Shown here in pieces: positions 1-11,652 of a stretch of 64,000 bases of DNA. The position numbers were made by a program, and so were the translations under genes. This DNA comes from Favolaschia claudopus. Lineage: Eukaryota; Basidiomycota; Agaricomycetes; Agaricales; Mycenaceae. Location: assembly GCA_037176885.1 (NCBI GenBank), contig JAWWNJ010000008.1, positions 1,798,001-1,862,000 on the forward strand. The letters are read 5' to 3'. How positions within the stretch are numbered: the stretch's first letter is position 1; each line of letters begins with the position of its first letter. The notes under the pieces are model-generated. The model did not search any database. It was not told the DNA's origin and saw nothing but the letters and a program-made list of their open reading frames with translations.

Positions 1-1905
1 CCTCGACCCGCAGATAAGTAGCACGCGCGATATCGCGCAGCGTACACCGCAACACGACGTCGACGGTTGCGCTGCCGTTGGGGTTGGCGGTGATCTCGAA
101 CGTACGGAACTGTTCGAGGAAGTCGGCTATGAGACATGATATGAGCCTCGACAGAGAAAAGATGAATTAAGAACGACTCACTGTCCGTCGCTGCCGTGTT
201 GACGAAAGAGAGGTCTTCATGTTCGCCTTCCCACCCTTTCGTACGCTTCTTGCGCTTGTGCGAGGCGCCGTTGATTGATAGTGCGGAACTCCCGTTCATG
301 AGACTCGGGGTGCCTTCTTCGTCAATATCCCGCGATGGAGATCGCATGTCAGGCAGAGGACTCCTTGACGTGGTCTTTTCCCCAGTTGGGATCACCGTCA
401 GGACGCGGCTACATATGGTCAGCCTAGAACGAGATGGCAAGAAGAGATCGTACCGGAAGAAACGGATGAGTGTACCAACCCAGTATGCAAGATAGCTACG
501 TAGCCCAAGATCAGACAGTGGCCGTTCAGGAGTGCCTACTTTTCCTGCACGACGAGACAGTTCGTAGCTGAACTCAATCATGAGCATGCCGAAGCCTTGA
601 CGCTGCCAAGGTGGGAGTGTGATGATGCAGGCCAGGTTGTAGTCGTCGTATGAGACCTTCTCTTTGGAGAAGAAGCCATACACATGGTCTTTTGTAGAGT
701 CGGCGTCGGTCACTAGGTAGAACATGACTGGTGCGGGTGAGATTAGATGAATATGAGATGATACAAAGGAAAGAAAACGGACAGTTGTCGCAGTCGAAAA
801 ATAACGTCTTGACATCAATGAAAAGCTTGCCGAATAATGAAAGGTTTTGACAATAAAGCTACCTTGTAATGAGCCACTGGTCGCCGACAAAAAAGGGGGG
901 AACCGTACCTTGTGTACAGCACCGTCAACCTCCCAGATGCAATGTGCCCCTCGCTGATATACTTTGCGCCCAGGGGGTCGAGTGAAAGTACATCTCATTC
1001 GATGCGACTCGTACAGCGCGGGGTCGACCATATACTTGAAGCAGTACTCGCAGACCCACAGTTTGGCCTTCTCGGTGCGATTGAGACCGCCCGCCATCAA
1101 GTCGAGAACGCGGCCATGTGAGCGAGCGGTGGTATGTCGCACACCAGGTATCCTGGTGGGAACGGGCGATGGGGCAGAGGGACCAGCGGCGCCGTTGCGC
1201 GCGTTTGGCTGTCCATCGAGTGCGTTGGCTGCACTCACAGCCAGCTCTGAGTCTTCGTTTTCCATCAAAGGATATGGAGAAAAGTACCTAACCAAGATCA
1301 GCACACATTTGAGAGAAAACCAGTCATCGAGGTTCGAGTAGTCAAGGGGCAATAACAGTTCCCTCCGGAAGGTGACATTTCAAAGAGCCGAGTTACAGAG
1401 TTGAAGGCACGGAGAAAACACCGTCGATAGCGGCTGCTGCTACTTACCATGTCCTGATGAGCCAGTCTCCAAACTGGACTTTATCAAAATTGCGCTGGGC
1501 GGTGATCTGCTTGTGATGCTCAAAGTCATAATCTTCTTCAGTCACAACCATTGTGCGTTCCACGCCATTTTCTTCGCCCAGAAGATCGCCATCGAGCATT
1601 GACTCCTCATCGTCCGACTCTCCTTGCTGGCTGCGCTTTCGCTTGCGCGAGGGCCCAACGTCGGTGGCAGAAGGCATGAACTCGTCTTCTGGAATCCATT
1701 CATCCATGCGCTTATCCTGGTTTACGTAGTGAACATAGAGTTGACCCGGCGCTCGACTTATGATTTGTGCGGGCTCTGGTCAAGTCAAAAGTTAGTTTGA
1801 GGGACGAGGCCACGCGTTTGTGATGAATGCACGTTCTGTCCCATTCTTGACGACAATTCCCGAAGGTAGGCCAACAGGTATGGGGATGGTGTGTGTCGCC
1901 GGCAT
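1..1905 (-). CDS. ESA1: MYST-family histone acetyltransferase, ESA1/KAT5 type (C-terminus outside window)
   Basis: Likely the catalytic subunit of NuA4, transferring acetyl from acetyl-CoA to histone H4/H2A lysines in the nucleus. Start chosen at ATG 1905: the exon (MPATHTIP...) ends before a GT-AG intron of about 57 bases and joins in frame to a tudor-knot region containing YVHYVNQDKRMDEWIPE (about 1680-1770). A KR/acid-rich linker follows, then RNFDKVQFGDW. Around 960-1060 lies the MYST C2HC zinc finger (CEYCFKYM...H). Around 545-725 is the acetyltransferase core, with ACIITLPPWQRQGFG (acetyl-CoA loop and the conserved Cys) and IEFSYELSR (conserved catalytic Glu). A low-complexity insert of about 55 residues interrupts the C-terminal part (about 200-395). 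The 3' end runs off the left edge. Family and fold are secure; assignment to ESA1 rather than SAS2/SAS3 rests on the tudor-knot and is likely. Confidence 0.9.
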
Positions 1906-2423
1906 CGACGAAAGTGGCGGTCGGCGTTGAAGAAGATACAAATAAACAATGCGCCGAGCTCGCCATCAACATCACTCACAGCGTTCAACCCGACACCGAC
2001 GCTGCTACACTCGCTTTCTGCGACGCAATGAATAGCTCATTCGAAACCTCAAGTTCACCTTATTCTTCTATGTTGAGTCTGAGGCCTGATAGCTTCATCC
2101 ATCAATTTTCAACATATCCGCCGCCGCAAGACGTTTAAACCATTATCTCTCCGAGTCCCCTCTCGCGGCGATCATCACAGGGCACTATGACAACACTAGC
2201 TAGTCCTGCCTGGTTGGTTCTTTTGTTAATGCCTCGACAATCGATTGACATGCACGTCCACAGCAAGAACCATAATTCTTAGTATTCATACGTTCATTCA
2301 TTGCCAGATACTTGGCTGAACACAAGAGCGAATCAAACCGAAATCACGATCATAGATGTTGCAATCAAAGTCCATGCGTTTCAGTTCTCGAAATTTCAAA
2401 TTTGCTGCCTCTTGCCATCGCCC

Positions 2424-4459
2424 ATGATACAGCGCCGTCCTCCTGAAATCGAGTCAGCCCACAATCGCTACAAGAAACATGGGGCTCAAATAACTCGATG
2501 GCTCATTCGACAGGCTGAAGCGCACGATCTCACAATCGTCGGGTCTCCCGACTCGAGATATGACCTGCAGCTCAAGGAATACTTGTCACTGTCTCAGGCA
2601 CTGTAAACCCCTGTCCTGTTGCACGCTGCCCTTCCACTCACCAGAGACGCAGCATTCGACGACGTGTTCGGGCTCCCAAAGCGCACAAGTCCTATTTCAA
2701 CGCCATTATCAAACTCCGGACAAGATGCTGGAAATGGTACCATACGGTATCCCCAAATCACTCTTGCAACAGCACGCACTTCGCGTTCATTGAGAAGATG
2801 CGTCGTCTTCGACACCTCTGGTTTGCCACCCCGGTTGGATACGATACGGCGGATAGCGACATAGATGAGCCCTTAGAGAGCTTGTTTGTTGGCGCGATGA
2901 GCTTTGCCTTCGACGTGGTGGATACGGAAGATGACGACGCAAACTCGGATTCAGATCAGGAGTCGGAAGAGGAAGTGGAAGAAGAGGGAGATCTTGTCTC
3001 TCTTCCTCTGTCTGTATTCCAAATATTCGCCGATGAAGAGGACATTGTCTCCGATCCGAAAGACTTGCAGCTCGCGCTCGTGGACTGTTTCCACGAGCTG
3101 CAAGATTATCGCAATTGTCTTCGCGATCTTATGCAGCAAGAACAAGACCCCCCTTCGTCGTTGGCGTTATTTTTGCTCGCTCGACGCCTATTCGAGCTCG
3201 CTTCCGACTTACTTTTAAAGCTCGCTACAGCTCACAGTTCAATGAAAGATGCCGAATATCTCACCGTCTTGAACGCAATTTTGGGCGGCGACGACCAACT
3301 CGCCCCCTTGCGCACCGTCTTGGGTGGGGACGATACCCTCACTTCGGGCCCCCTCCTCACCTCTTTCCTTGTTGATCATCAGGGCGGTCCCGAGACGCTA
3401 CGGTCCTCTCTGATGATTGATACATACACCGTCTGTCGCGCCTCCCCTTCCATGACAGCATACACGCTGTACTCGCTTCTTACGGCCATGGAAGACTCCG
3501 TGTTGACGGCCAAACAACGTTTGACGATACAATTGTGCTTTCGGCTCGTCAAGGACGCAGGGTTCACTCAACTTGATTTTGATGCGTCTCTCCACCCTCA
3601 CATACCTCCCCTGACCATCGACACCGTCTTTAAATACCAAGTCCACAGTGACGCTATGTGGTTGGGCAGAAATGACCGATATCCTTGGCGCCGTCTGCGT
3701 CATATGGCGGAATCTATCGTTGCGTCCGCAAAGCAATGGCTCAACGTCCACAACCCTTTGCACTATGGTGATCAATCCGCAACACTGCAGCTGCGAGCGC
3801 ACGTCCTCATATCGCATGCAACAACCATTTTCGGCGTTGGCAGTAGATTCGTTTGCACTTTGAATCCCCTCGCACAAGGACAACAAGAGTTCAAGCTACT
3901 CGAGCAATCGTGGAAGGTCGGAAAGGAGCTCGTTTTCTACCCCAATCCCAATCGCACCCTCGCCCTAATGGCGCTCTACCGTCATCTCCAAAAACACACC
4001 CTTTTGGGTGAAATTCGTATCCTGGAACATCTACGAAAATTCCTATTTGAAGGGCCGTTAGGCAGTCTGTGCCATGAAAAAAACATCAATCTGCCCTCTC
4101 TCCTCAAGAATCACTCGCTCTCCTCTGCCCAAGAGTGGGTCAATGAATACGAAGAGGAATTGGGTCTTTGGGCGATTGATTTCTTTACCCTGGACCGAAT
4201 GGTGGTTGCAGTCCTTCAACATCTGTACCATTTATGCGAAGATGAGCTTCGACCCCATATGTTGCCAGACGACCGTGGAAGGGCCTTCGACTATTATATC
4301 AACGACCGGGTTTTTGGGTACTTTCGTGCCGCTTGGATAAACGGGACGCTAGCCATGCAAGGCAAACTCGATGCCAGTGCGTGCATGGCCTTGTGGCATG
4401 GGCTCAGGAGCATTTCGCCTGAATTGGAACAGCGTCCCAACCTTTCGTTTTTCCCCTGA
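2424..4459 (+). CDS. DUF6604-like fungal protein (frame uncertain near 2600)
   Basis: Unknown function. The first segment from ATG 2424 reads RRPPEIESAHNRYKKHGAQI then a TRWLIRQA-type helix, resembling the N-terminus of fungal DUF6604 proteins (a Y+RYK...WL pattern). The main open frame is 2798-4459 (553 codons) and extends upstream in the same frame (HFAFIEKM, AIIKLRTRCWKWY) to about 2600. It contains an acidic stretch (about 2925-2990) and long helical, leucine-rich segments, with no membrane span or catalytic motif I recognise. The first segment ends in a stop (TAA 2603) in a different frame, and I could not find a convincing intron that joins the two. Either a non-canonical intron, a 1-bp frameshift or a sequence error is involved. 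It is divergent from the ESA1-like gene, 518 bp away. The DUF6604 assignment is by eye and moderate. Confidence 0.6.
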
Positions 4460-4897
4460 GCTTCGAGGGTGCAGACGGTGTAACCCGCCTTTGCGTTTCG
4501 GCGTCCACCCTATGCTGTATTGAAGCTAGCTGGAAACGTTGGGACCCGAACTGAGTCACCCAGAAACCTTTTAAGTAGTTATCTTTCCTTTTAATACAAT
4601 GGCATGCAATGGTAGCAGATTCGAGCCTGAATCGAGTCCGCTTTGAACGTTTGAGCGACAGCTCGGACTTGTGATCTCGAGATAAAAAGATACGAAACTG
4701 TTTCCACACTTCGGATACATCTGCTACCTACCGGATGTGTTACCGACATTACGAATTTGCATAAAACGGCGCTCGGTCAGCAGTCGCTAACTTAAGCGCT
4801 TGAAGATCTGCAGCAGATTCGTAAAGTATAAAGGGAACAATTTCCGTCCATCCCCGGGGAACCTTTTCACCACTCAACGACGACGACGAGCCGCAAA
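4460..4897. other. Intergenic region, no gene seen
   Basis: Region of 438 bp between the DUF6604-like gene and the cupin gene. It should hold the terminator of the first and the promoter of the second. A TATA-like run (AAAGTATAAAG) lies about 70 bp before the cupin start. The minus-strand open frame at 4404-4709 has no recognisable composition or homology and looks like chance. Confidence 0.5.
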
Positions 4898-5673
4898 ATG
4901 ACTGTCGAGTGCATGCAGGAAACAGCACAAACGCTCGTAAAGCAACTAGGACTAATGCGACACCCTGAGGGAGGTGAGTTGCCGCGGACTGAACTCCGTC
5001 TTTTGTCTGCAGCTCAGCGCTCGATACAGGATTCTTCGTGGAGACGGACAGGCAAAAAGAAGAGGTTGGGACGCCGTTTGTTGGTAGGTACCTATGAACC
5101 TGCGCGACAAGGGCTGACGACGGTTCAGACGGGAAACCACAACGTTCGCTGGGCACCTCGATATATTATCTTCTATCCCGCGACAGCCCCAATGGATACT
5201 TCCACACAAACAAATCAGTGGTGCGTACTCTGCTGCTGCATGGCGACAATATATGCTCACCAATACGCGTTCGGCAGACATACCACGTTCACCACCAAGG
5301 ACGCGCAGAGTATACCCTGATTACCCCCAGACTGGGACAGACGCCATTGGTAGAACGCAGGATCATCGGCCCCAACTCCGAGAACGGAGAGACGCGGCAG
5401 TTGCTGGTGGGGACTGGCGTCTGGAAGATGTCGAGACTGCTGGATGCGGACTTGAAGAACGAGGCGTTGGGTGACCGAGTGGGATGCTTGATTACGGAGG
5501 TCGTGGTGCCAGGGTGAGTGGATTGTCGTCGACAGAGGTGGGATTCAAATGACGATATGCAATTGCATAGATTTCACTGGGAGGACCACGCCTTTTTGAC
5601 AAAGGAGGGACTGAAGAGTCTGTTTGGAGACGCGAAAGAGGCCCAGGAGTTTGTTCCGTATGTCAAGGCCTGA
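4898..5673 (+). CDS. DUF985 / Cupin_5 family protein
   Basis: A small RmlC-like cupin of about 200 residues; the biochemical role of the family is unsettled. The spliced product starts at ATG 4898 (MTVECMQETAQTLVKQLGL), then MRHPEGG joined across a GTGAGT...CAG intron to FVETDR, the typical HPEGGxFxET opening of DUF985. Further exons give SIYYLL, then a cupin core with YHVHHQGRAEYTL, and a C-terminus with LITEVVVPG joined to FHWEDHAFLT, where FxWEDH is the family's late signature. The stop is TGA 5671-5673. At least four short introns interrupt it. Probably a soluble cytosolic protein, with no signal peptide or membrane span. It lies 220 bp before YKT6 on the same strand. Confidence 0.85.
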
Positions 5674-5892
5674 GGCGCTTAGATTTATGTCGCGTTGGGT
5701 CCGGAGTCGAATTCCGCCAGAGAGGGATTAGAATAGAGTATATCACAGCGTTATAATCGTCCAAAGAAACGGATTTTAGACACGTAGCAGATCGTCAACG
5801 TCCCGCCGCAGCAGCCCAGATGAGCGAAGACGGAGAGCTCAAAGTGTGACAAATCACATAGTGTCACACGACTTCAGCAGCTACCACTCGCC

Positions 5893-6667
5893 ATGGTCAA
5901 GATCTTTTCGATTTCTGTGCTCCAGACGCCCTCTTCTGGCGCAAGCACTCTGCTGGCCAACGCCAATGATCTGTCTTCATTCTCGTTCTACCAGAAGGGC
6001 TCTGTGGGGGAGTTTATGACCTTCTTTTCCAAGACCGTTGCCGAACGGACGCCCCAGGGGCAGCGCCAGAGTGTCCAGGAAAACAACTACACCGCTCATG
6101 TGTACAATCGCGGAGGAACCGAACAACTATCAGGCAAGACGCTATAGCCCCCTGCCTATAACGGCAGCCAGCTAACGCTACAGCCATTCAGCGGTGATCA
6201 TCACAGACCAAGAGTATCCAGTTCGGCCAGCCTTCTCGTTGCTGACCAAGGTTCTGGACGACTTCAAAGCCCAAGTACCGCAAGATAAATGGGATAATCC
6301 TGCCAACATCTCGTTCCCTGAGCTTGCAACATATCTCTCCCGGTACCAGGACCCGCGGCAAGCGGACACCATTATGCGGGTCCAGGCAGAGCTCGACGAA
6401 ACGAAAATTGTCTTGGTTAGTTCGAAATTTCTTGGTTCGTGGGTTGCGGTACTGATGAGCGGGTGCCTGAATTTAGCACAAGACAATTGAGTCTGTGCTA
6501 CAACGAGGCGAGAAGTTGGACACGCTTGTGGATCGGTCGAATCACTTGTCCGCGCAGAGTAAGATGTTCTACAAGACGGCGAAGAAGGTACTTCTTTTGT
6601 TTTAGCTGCGGACATAATCAATTGCTGACTTCCTCCCTAGCAAAACAGTTGTTGCGTCATCATGTAG
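5893..6667 (+). CDS. YKT6: Synaptobrevin-like R-SNARE YKT6
   Basis: YKT6 acts in ER-Golgi, vacuolar and autophagosomal membrane fusion and attaches to membranes by lipids, not a transmembrane helix. The N-terminus [11 protein letters not shown] is a longin domain (to about residue 130). It is followed by the R-SNARE coiled coil ([12 protein letters not shown]...[15 protein letters not shown], then LVDRSNHLS). The last exon joins KTAKK to [12 protein letters not shown]: Cys-Cys-Val-Ile-Met is a CAAX farnesylation box preceded by the palmitoylated Cys. Three GT-AG introns were placed by frame continuity (about 6133-6184, 6415-6478 and 6587-6641). Length is about 200 residues, as expected. The complete conserved tail makes the call secure. 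Confidence 0.95.
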
Positions 6668-7118
6668 TGCGATGTACGAACATGGGCCACCCGTTTACTT
6701 CTCGACCGTTAGACTCCTCATCGACATCTTATTTAATGCCGCTCATACCGCTGTACATGACGAATCGGACTAGGATTGTATGGATTAATCTCCGCACCGA
6801 ATCAGATTATTATACCATTATAGTCTCATTCTCTGCTAATTTTGTTGGGTGTCTGCGTTGCCTCCAGCCTACTTATTGGAATGAATCTGATTTTCTGAGT
6901 TCGCGTTGCCGGTATATTGTTGGGATCCGAGTTGTTGCACCGCCTAAAGTTTGCACTTTGCATCTGCACATAGCCTCCGTGGAACGGAAGTTCTGTCAAC
7001 CCGACGTCGAGACCGGACTTGATAGAGGTACCTGATTAATTTATCGGACTCTACAAATATCCAGCGATGCCAGCCAAATTCTTCAAGTTGTACCCCACTC
7101 TCATCTCCAAAAAGTCCT
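6668..7118. other. Intergenic region, no gene seen
   Basis: AT-richer 451-bp stretch between YKT6 and the oxygenase gene. Open frames crossing it (for example 6439-7035 +) are continuations of YKT6 exons in a wrong frame. It presumably contains the YKT6 terminator and the oxygenase promoter, but no strong promoter element was recognised. Confidence 0.5.
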
Positions 7119-10100
7119 ATGTCTCTCCTCGACCTTCTCCCTGATGCCCTCGATGTCCACACCCGTACACTCCCTCTCGAGTTCGCAGACATTCCAGGAT
7201 ATGCCGACTTGATCAAGAACTCTAATTCCATCGATGACCGCAAGTTTATGGCGAGTTGGAAGCTTTGAATTGTCTTCGTATCAAGCATACTTACTTGCAG
7301 ATGAGTTCAGCTCGAAAATATTGTGACTTTAATGTCTCGCCTATCCACCGTGAATGTGCCTGCTCTCCAGGGTCTCACCAAAATCTTGCAGTCGTCTCTC
7401 ATCGACATTCGTGAGTACAGAGTCCTTTTGACGTTGAGATAATGACGCGTGTCGATCATTTCACCAGTCTACAAAGATCTTCCTCATCCACCAAGCAGTT
7501 TTCTCAGTATCCTCCCACAAAACGCGTCCACGGCGGCGGCAAATCCCATAAAGTATGCTTACCGCAACGCCGACGCGTCCAACTACGTTCCGCTATTCCC
7601 TGGTCTCGGTAAAGCCAACGCGCCTTACGCCCGTTCAGTCCCGACAACCAATTTCACTCCTCCTGCCACTCTCCCCGATGCCAAGCTCGTCTTTGATACG
7701 CTCATGAGCCGCGATAAGTTCGTGCCGCACCCCGGCGGAATTTCTTCCCTCTTTTTCGCGTTCGCGGATTTGATCATCCACTCTATATTCAACACAAATG
7801 CTCGGGACGAGACCATCAACCTCACGAGCAGCTATCTCGATCTGAGTATCCTGTACGGCAATGCGCAGAATGAGCAGGACGCCGTCAGGAACAAGGATGG
7901 AAGGGGACGTCTGTATGAAGACACGTTTGCCGACAGTCGTCTGCTGTTTATGCCCCCGTCCGTCTGTGCATTGCTGGTGCTTCTGAGCCGGAATCACAAT
8001 GTCTGTTCCCTTTCTGTTTCATTATGACCTGATTCTGACGCTGCGTTTCAAGTACACGGCGCAGAAAATCTCGGAAATAAACGAACATGGCTCATACAAG
8101 ACGCAGTTCCAAAATGACGCAGAGAAACTTGCGCAGGACGATGAAATTTTCAATCGCGCCCGGCTTGTGAATTGCGGATATTTCATGCAGATCATCCTGG
8201 GTGGTATGCACGCCTTTGTTTTCTCGTTCACATATGTTTGTATTGAGCACTCTACAGATTACGTCGGTGCTATCCTCGGTCTTGTTCGTGATGGGTATAC
8301 CTGGCGCTTGGACCCGTTGTCGCAATCCCGCGAACCTACTCACGATTTATCGCCGCGGGGCGAGGGCAATGTTGTCTCCGTCGAGTTCAATCTCCTGTAC
8401 AGATGGCACGCAACACTGTCTAAAGAGGATACTGAATGGACGGAAAAGCTCTTCACCAAACTCTTTGACGGGAAAGAATTCGATTCTGTGAGTTCTAGTG
8501 TCCTCTAAGCGACTTACTCTTGGCTGACACTCGGTATCTCTCCCAGATCACCGTCGAAGACTTTAGAAATGTTGCGCACCAGAAGATGAGGCCAAACCCT
8601 GATCCAAGGAAATGGACTTTTGACGAGTAAGTTTTGTGCCTTTAACACTATGATTCTGTCCTAACGGATATTAGACTTGAACGTGGCGCCGACGGACGTT
8701 TTCACGATTCCGACCTGGCAGAGATATTACACAATGCCACCTCCTGGCGTGCTGGAGCATACAAGGCCCGTGGTATTCCCGAGGTGCTCCGTGTCATCGA
8801 AGTGTTGGGTATCGAGCAGGCCAGACGGTGGGGAGTTTGCTCGGTTAGCCTTTCTCAAATGCGGTGTAATTAAAAGCTCACAATCTACGCCAGATGAATG
8901 ATTTCAGACGTTTTCTCGGATTGAAACGTACGGTTGAGGTGTCTTGACCCTGTTGAGAGCTAACCAAGGCCTGAACAGCGTACGCCAGCTTCCAGGAATG
9001 GAATCCTGACAAGCGTGTCAATGTGAGTGCCGAACCAGAACCAGGGCATATTATAAGCAATCTTAACAAAATCATATCAGACCGCTGCCGCTGCTTTGTA
9101 TAAAGACATCGAGAATCTCGAGCTCTACGTTGGATTACAGGCGGAAGAGCCCAAGGAGCCAATGGCTGGCGCTGGACTCTGTCCCGGCTACACCATCTCC
9201 CGTTCCATTCTCGCAGATGCAGTGTGTCTGACGCGCGGAGACCGTTTCCTGACCGTCGAATTCACGCGTAAGTTCATGGTTTGAATCCAGCGACTTGGCT
9301 TATTCACTGCGGTTGGCAGCATTCAATCTCACCACCTGGGGGTACCGCGACTGCCAATTCGACACCAAGGACGGTTCCTATGGGGGCATGTTGACCAAAC
9401 TACTTTTCCGCACCCTGCCGGCGTATTACCCGCCCCGTTCCGCCTACGCACATTTCCCGTTCCTCGACCCCGCTTATATGAAAAACTACATGAGCGAAAA
9501 CAACCCCGCTCTAGCTCAAGAGTATATTTGGACGCGGCCAACGCTACCCGCAAACGCCGATACCACCATCGTGTTTAAGACCGTCGAGAGTGTACGCGCG
9601 GTTCTGGATAACCCCGTCGTGTTCCCGAACAAATATGCCGAGCGCATGAAGACAGTAACTGGGCATGACGCTGTCAAACATGATTTCGTTCGTCTTCTGT
9701 CCTGCGGTTTCTACGTGTTCTCACATTTTTGCAGGTGAATTCATTGCTTGTAAAGGCAACCGACAAGTGGGCCAAGTATTTCGCCTCGGAGACCCAGCGA
9801 CTGATCGAACAACGATCTCTGGACCATATCGGCAAGTCTGGGGATTTGCGCTATGTCGACATTGTGAGGGATGTCATCAACGTCTTGCCAGTACATTGGA
9901 TCTGTCAAGAGCTTGTAGGTCAATCTTGACCACCGTTTTTCATTTACTCACTGTTTGCGACAGGCTGGTTTACCTCTGAAGGACGGTGACTTGAAAGACG
10001 AGCAGAGGCAGTACGAGGCGTTCTCAGACGTTTGTCGGTAAGTGCTCCTTGTCTACTTGCCTGAAGCTATCCTGACCATTTCCAGCTATGTCTTCTTGAA

Positions 10101-11253
10101 CTCGGAGCCTTCCAATGACTGGCGTCTGCGGCAAAGCTCCCAAAAGACCTACCAAGAGTTCGAACGGATCGTGAAAGACCATCTCAGCTCCAGAGTATAT
10201 CACTATTCTCGTCTCTGGGAATCAATTTCACCTTTGTCTAGATTCGATACCTGGACGCGGAACGCGCCTCGATAGCAGACAGCATGCCCTTCCTCAACGA
10301 GTTATACACAAAATATCCCGATTTGACGAATCTGGCCACTGCGCTCTTCACTGAGGTGGTACCGACCGCTGCACATTGGTCTCAGGCCATTGCACACGTC
10401 GTCAACCACTATTTGGACGCCAGCCGCGAACAGATTCGACAAGAAATCGTCAAGTTGGCTGGTTTGCGGACAGCACAAGCGGATGCTCAGATCACTGTGC
10501 ATGTCCGTGCTGCACTTGGTCAGTCACTCGCCTCGCTTTCTGTCGGCACTCTGTACTAATTTGTCTTTAGCACAAGATCCTCCTGTAAAGAGTCCCGTTA
10601 CTTCATGGCATCTTGTGCTCAAATAGCTTGCTCAGGTATGGGGCGTATATCGAAACGCCTCTGCGGCAGACTTTGTTGTCGATTCGGTTAAGATCCCTCA
10701 AGGCACACGAGTATTCGCTAGCATTCAGCAAGCCAATGTACTTGACTTGTTCGTATATGTAGCGTTGTTCTTTGGCTGACGTACTTGCAGACTGGCGCCG
10801 ATACCTCACGTCCTATCTTGGGTATCGGAGAGTTTGGGTGAAGTAGTCTCCGTTGGAGTCGTTCGTTTATTGACATTGTGTAGGCTTCTCTCTGCAAGCT
10901 TCTTTGAAACTGTTCGTCACTATAGATCGCTTTTTCGTTCTATTTTTCTGACCTTGGCCTCTTATACAGACCGCGCCGCAAGTCCTGGGCAAGATTTTGG
11001 GGCTCAAAGGCTTGCGACGTGCACCAGGAACATCTGGTATCTTCAATAGGTGCGATCTTTGTACAACATCGGCTGCTATCCTCACAATCATGCAGATTTG
11101 TTGAAACGACACATGGAGTTCCACAACAGTGGTACGTCAATGCCCGTTCAGACTTGGTTCCGTGGCCGGAATCCCTTGTTGTCCAGGTATGTTTTTCCGT
11201 CTCGAAATCGCGGCGTTCCTGACGGTGACCGTCTTGTACAGTACGAGGCATGA
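7119..11253 (+). CDS. Psi-producing oxygenase: heme dioxygenase/peroxidase plus P450-like domain
   Basis: A fatty acid oxygenase of the Ppo/linoleate diol synthase family, making oxylipins that act as fungal developmental signals. More than a dozen exons; start at ATG 7119 (MSLLDLLPDALD). The N-terminal animal-peroxidase-like half has HPGGISSLFFAFADLIIHSIF (distal heme region) and TSSYLDLSILYG. It ends with NLLYRWH at 8392-8409, holding the catalytic Tyr and proximal His. The C-terminal P450-like half begins after GAGLCPGYTISR and shows IVRDVINVLPVHWICQEL and GVYRNAS. Then IQQAN joins to TGADTSRPILGIGEFG, LLSASFFET and TAPQVLGKILGLKGLRRAPG, with stop TGA 11251-11253 after SLVVQYEA. Where class P450s carry the heme-ligand Cys this product has Leu (see findings). 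One intron (about 10577-10618) removes an otherwise in-frame TAG. Family assignment is secure; some exon ends are approximate. Confidence 0.9.
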
Positions 11254-11652
11254 TTTTGGTGGCAGCGTTAATAAGATTTGTATCGGTATTTTGTTGCAGT
11301 GCTTCTTCATGTATGTATACGCAAAGTGTCTCAAACTGTTCGTTCGAGAAAACAATGTGAGCCGCTGAGCGAGGCACGTAGGCGTCCAGAATGAAATCTC
11401 CATGACACTGAGTCAGTAACATGAGGAATAGGTTTGATTTGTGATGCCCGACGTTGATCAAAACACCGCGCCAAGTCTATATAACACAGACGATGAACCC
11501 GATATCCTCATTCAGGCCGTGCCCGTTTTCTTCTACCCTCTCCATTTTTTCACCTTCTCCCGGCCCTCTTCTTTGCTTTCAATTCCTTCTTCTGCGCAAA
11601 GTCACCGAGGCTCCTTGACGGAAACTTTTGTTATAATCTCTCTGTGTCAAAA
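11254..11652 (+). promoter_or_regulatory. Promoter region of the tetraspanin-like gene
   Basis: Non-coding stretch of 399 bp. TATATAA at 11479-11485 is followed by a long pyrimidine-rich tract (about 11522-11600), the usual layout of an agaricomycete core promoter, about 170 bp before ATG 11653. The terminator of the oxygenase gene must also lie here. Confidence 0.45.

Noticed and set aside
10560..10640. Premature stop (TAG) in the oxygenase gene at about 10616
   Set aside because: It is the acceptor of a 42-base GTAAAG...TAG intron; removing it joins DPP to LAQVWGVYRN in frame.
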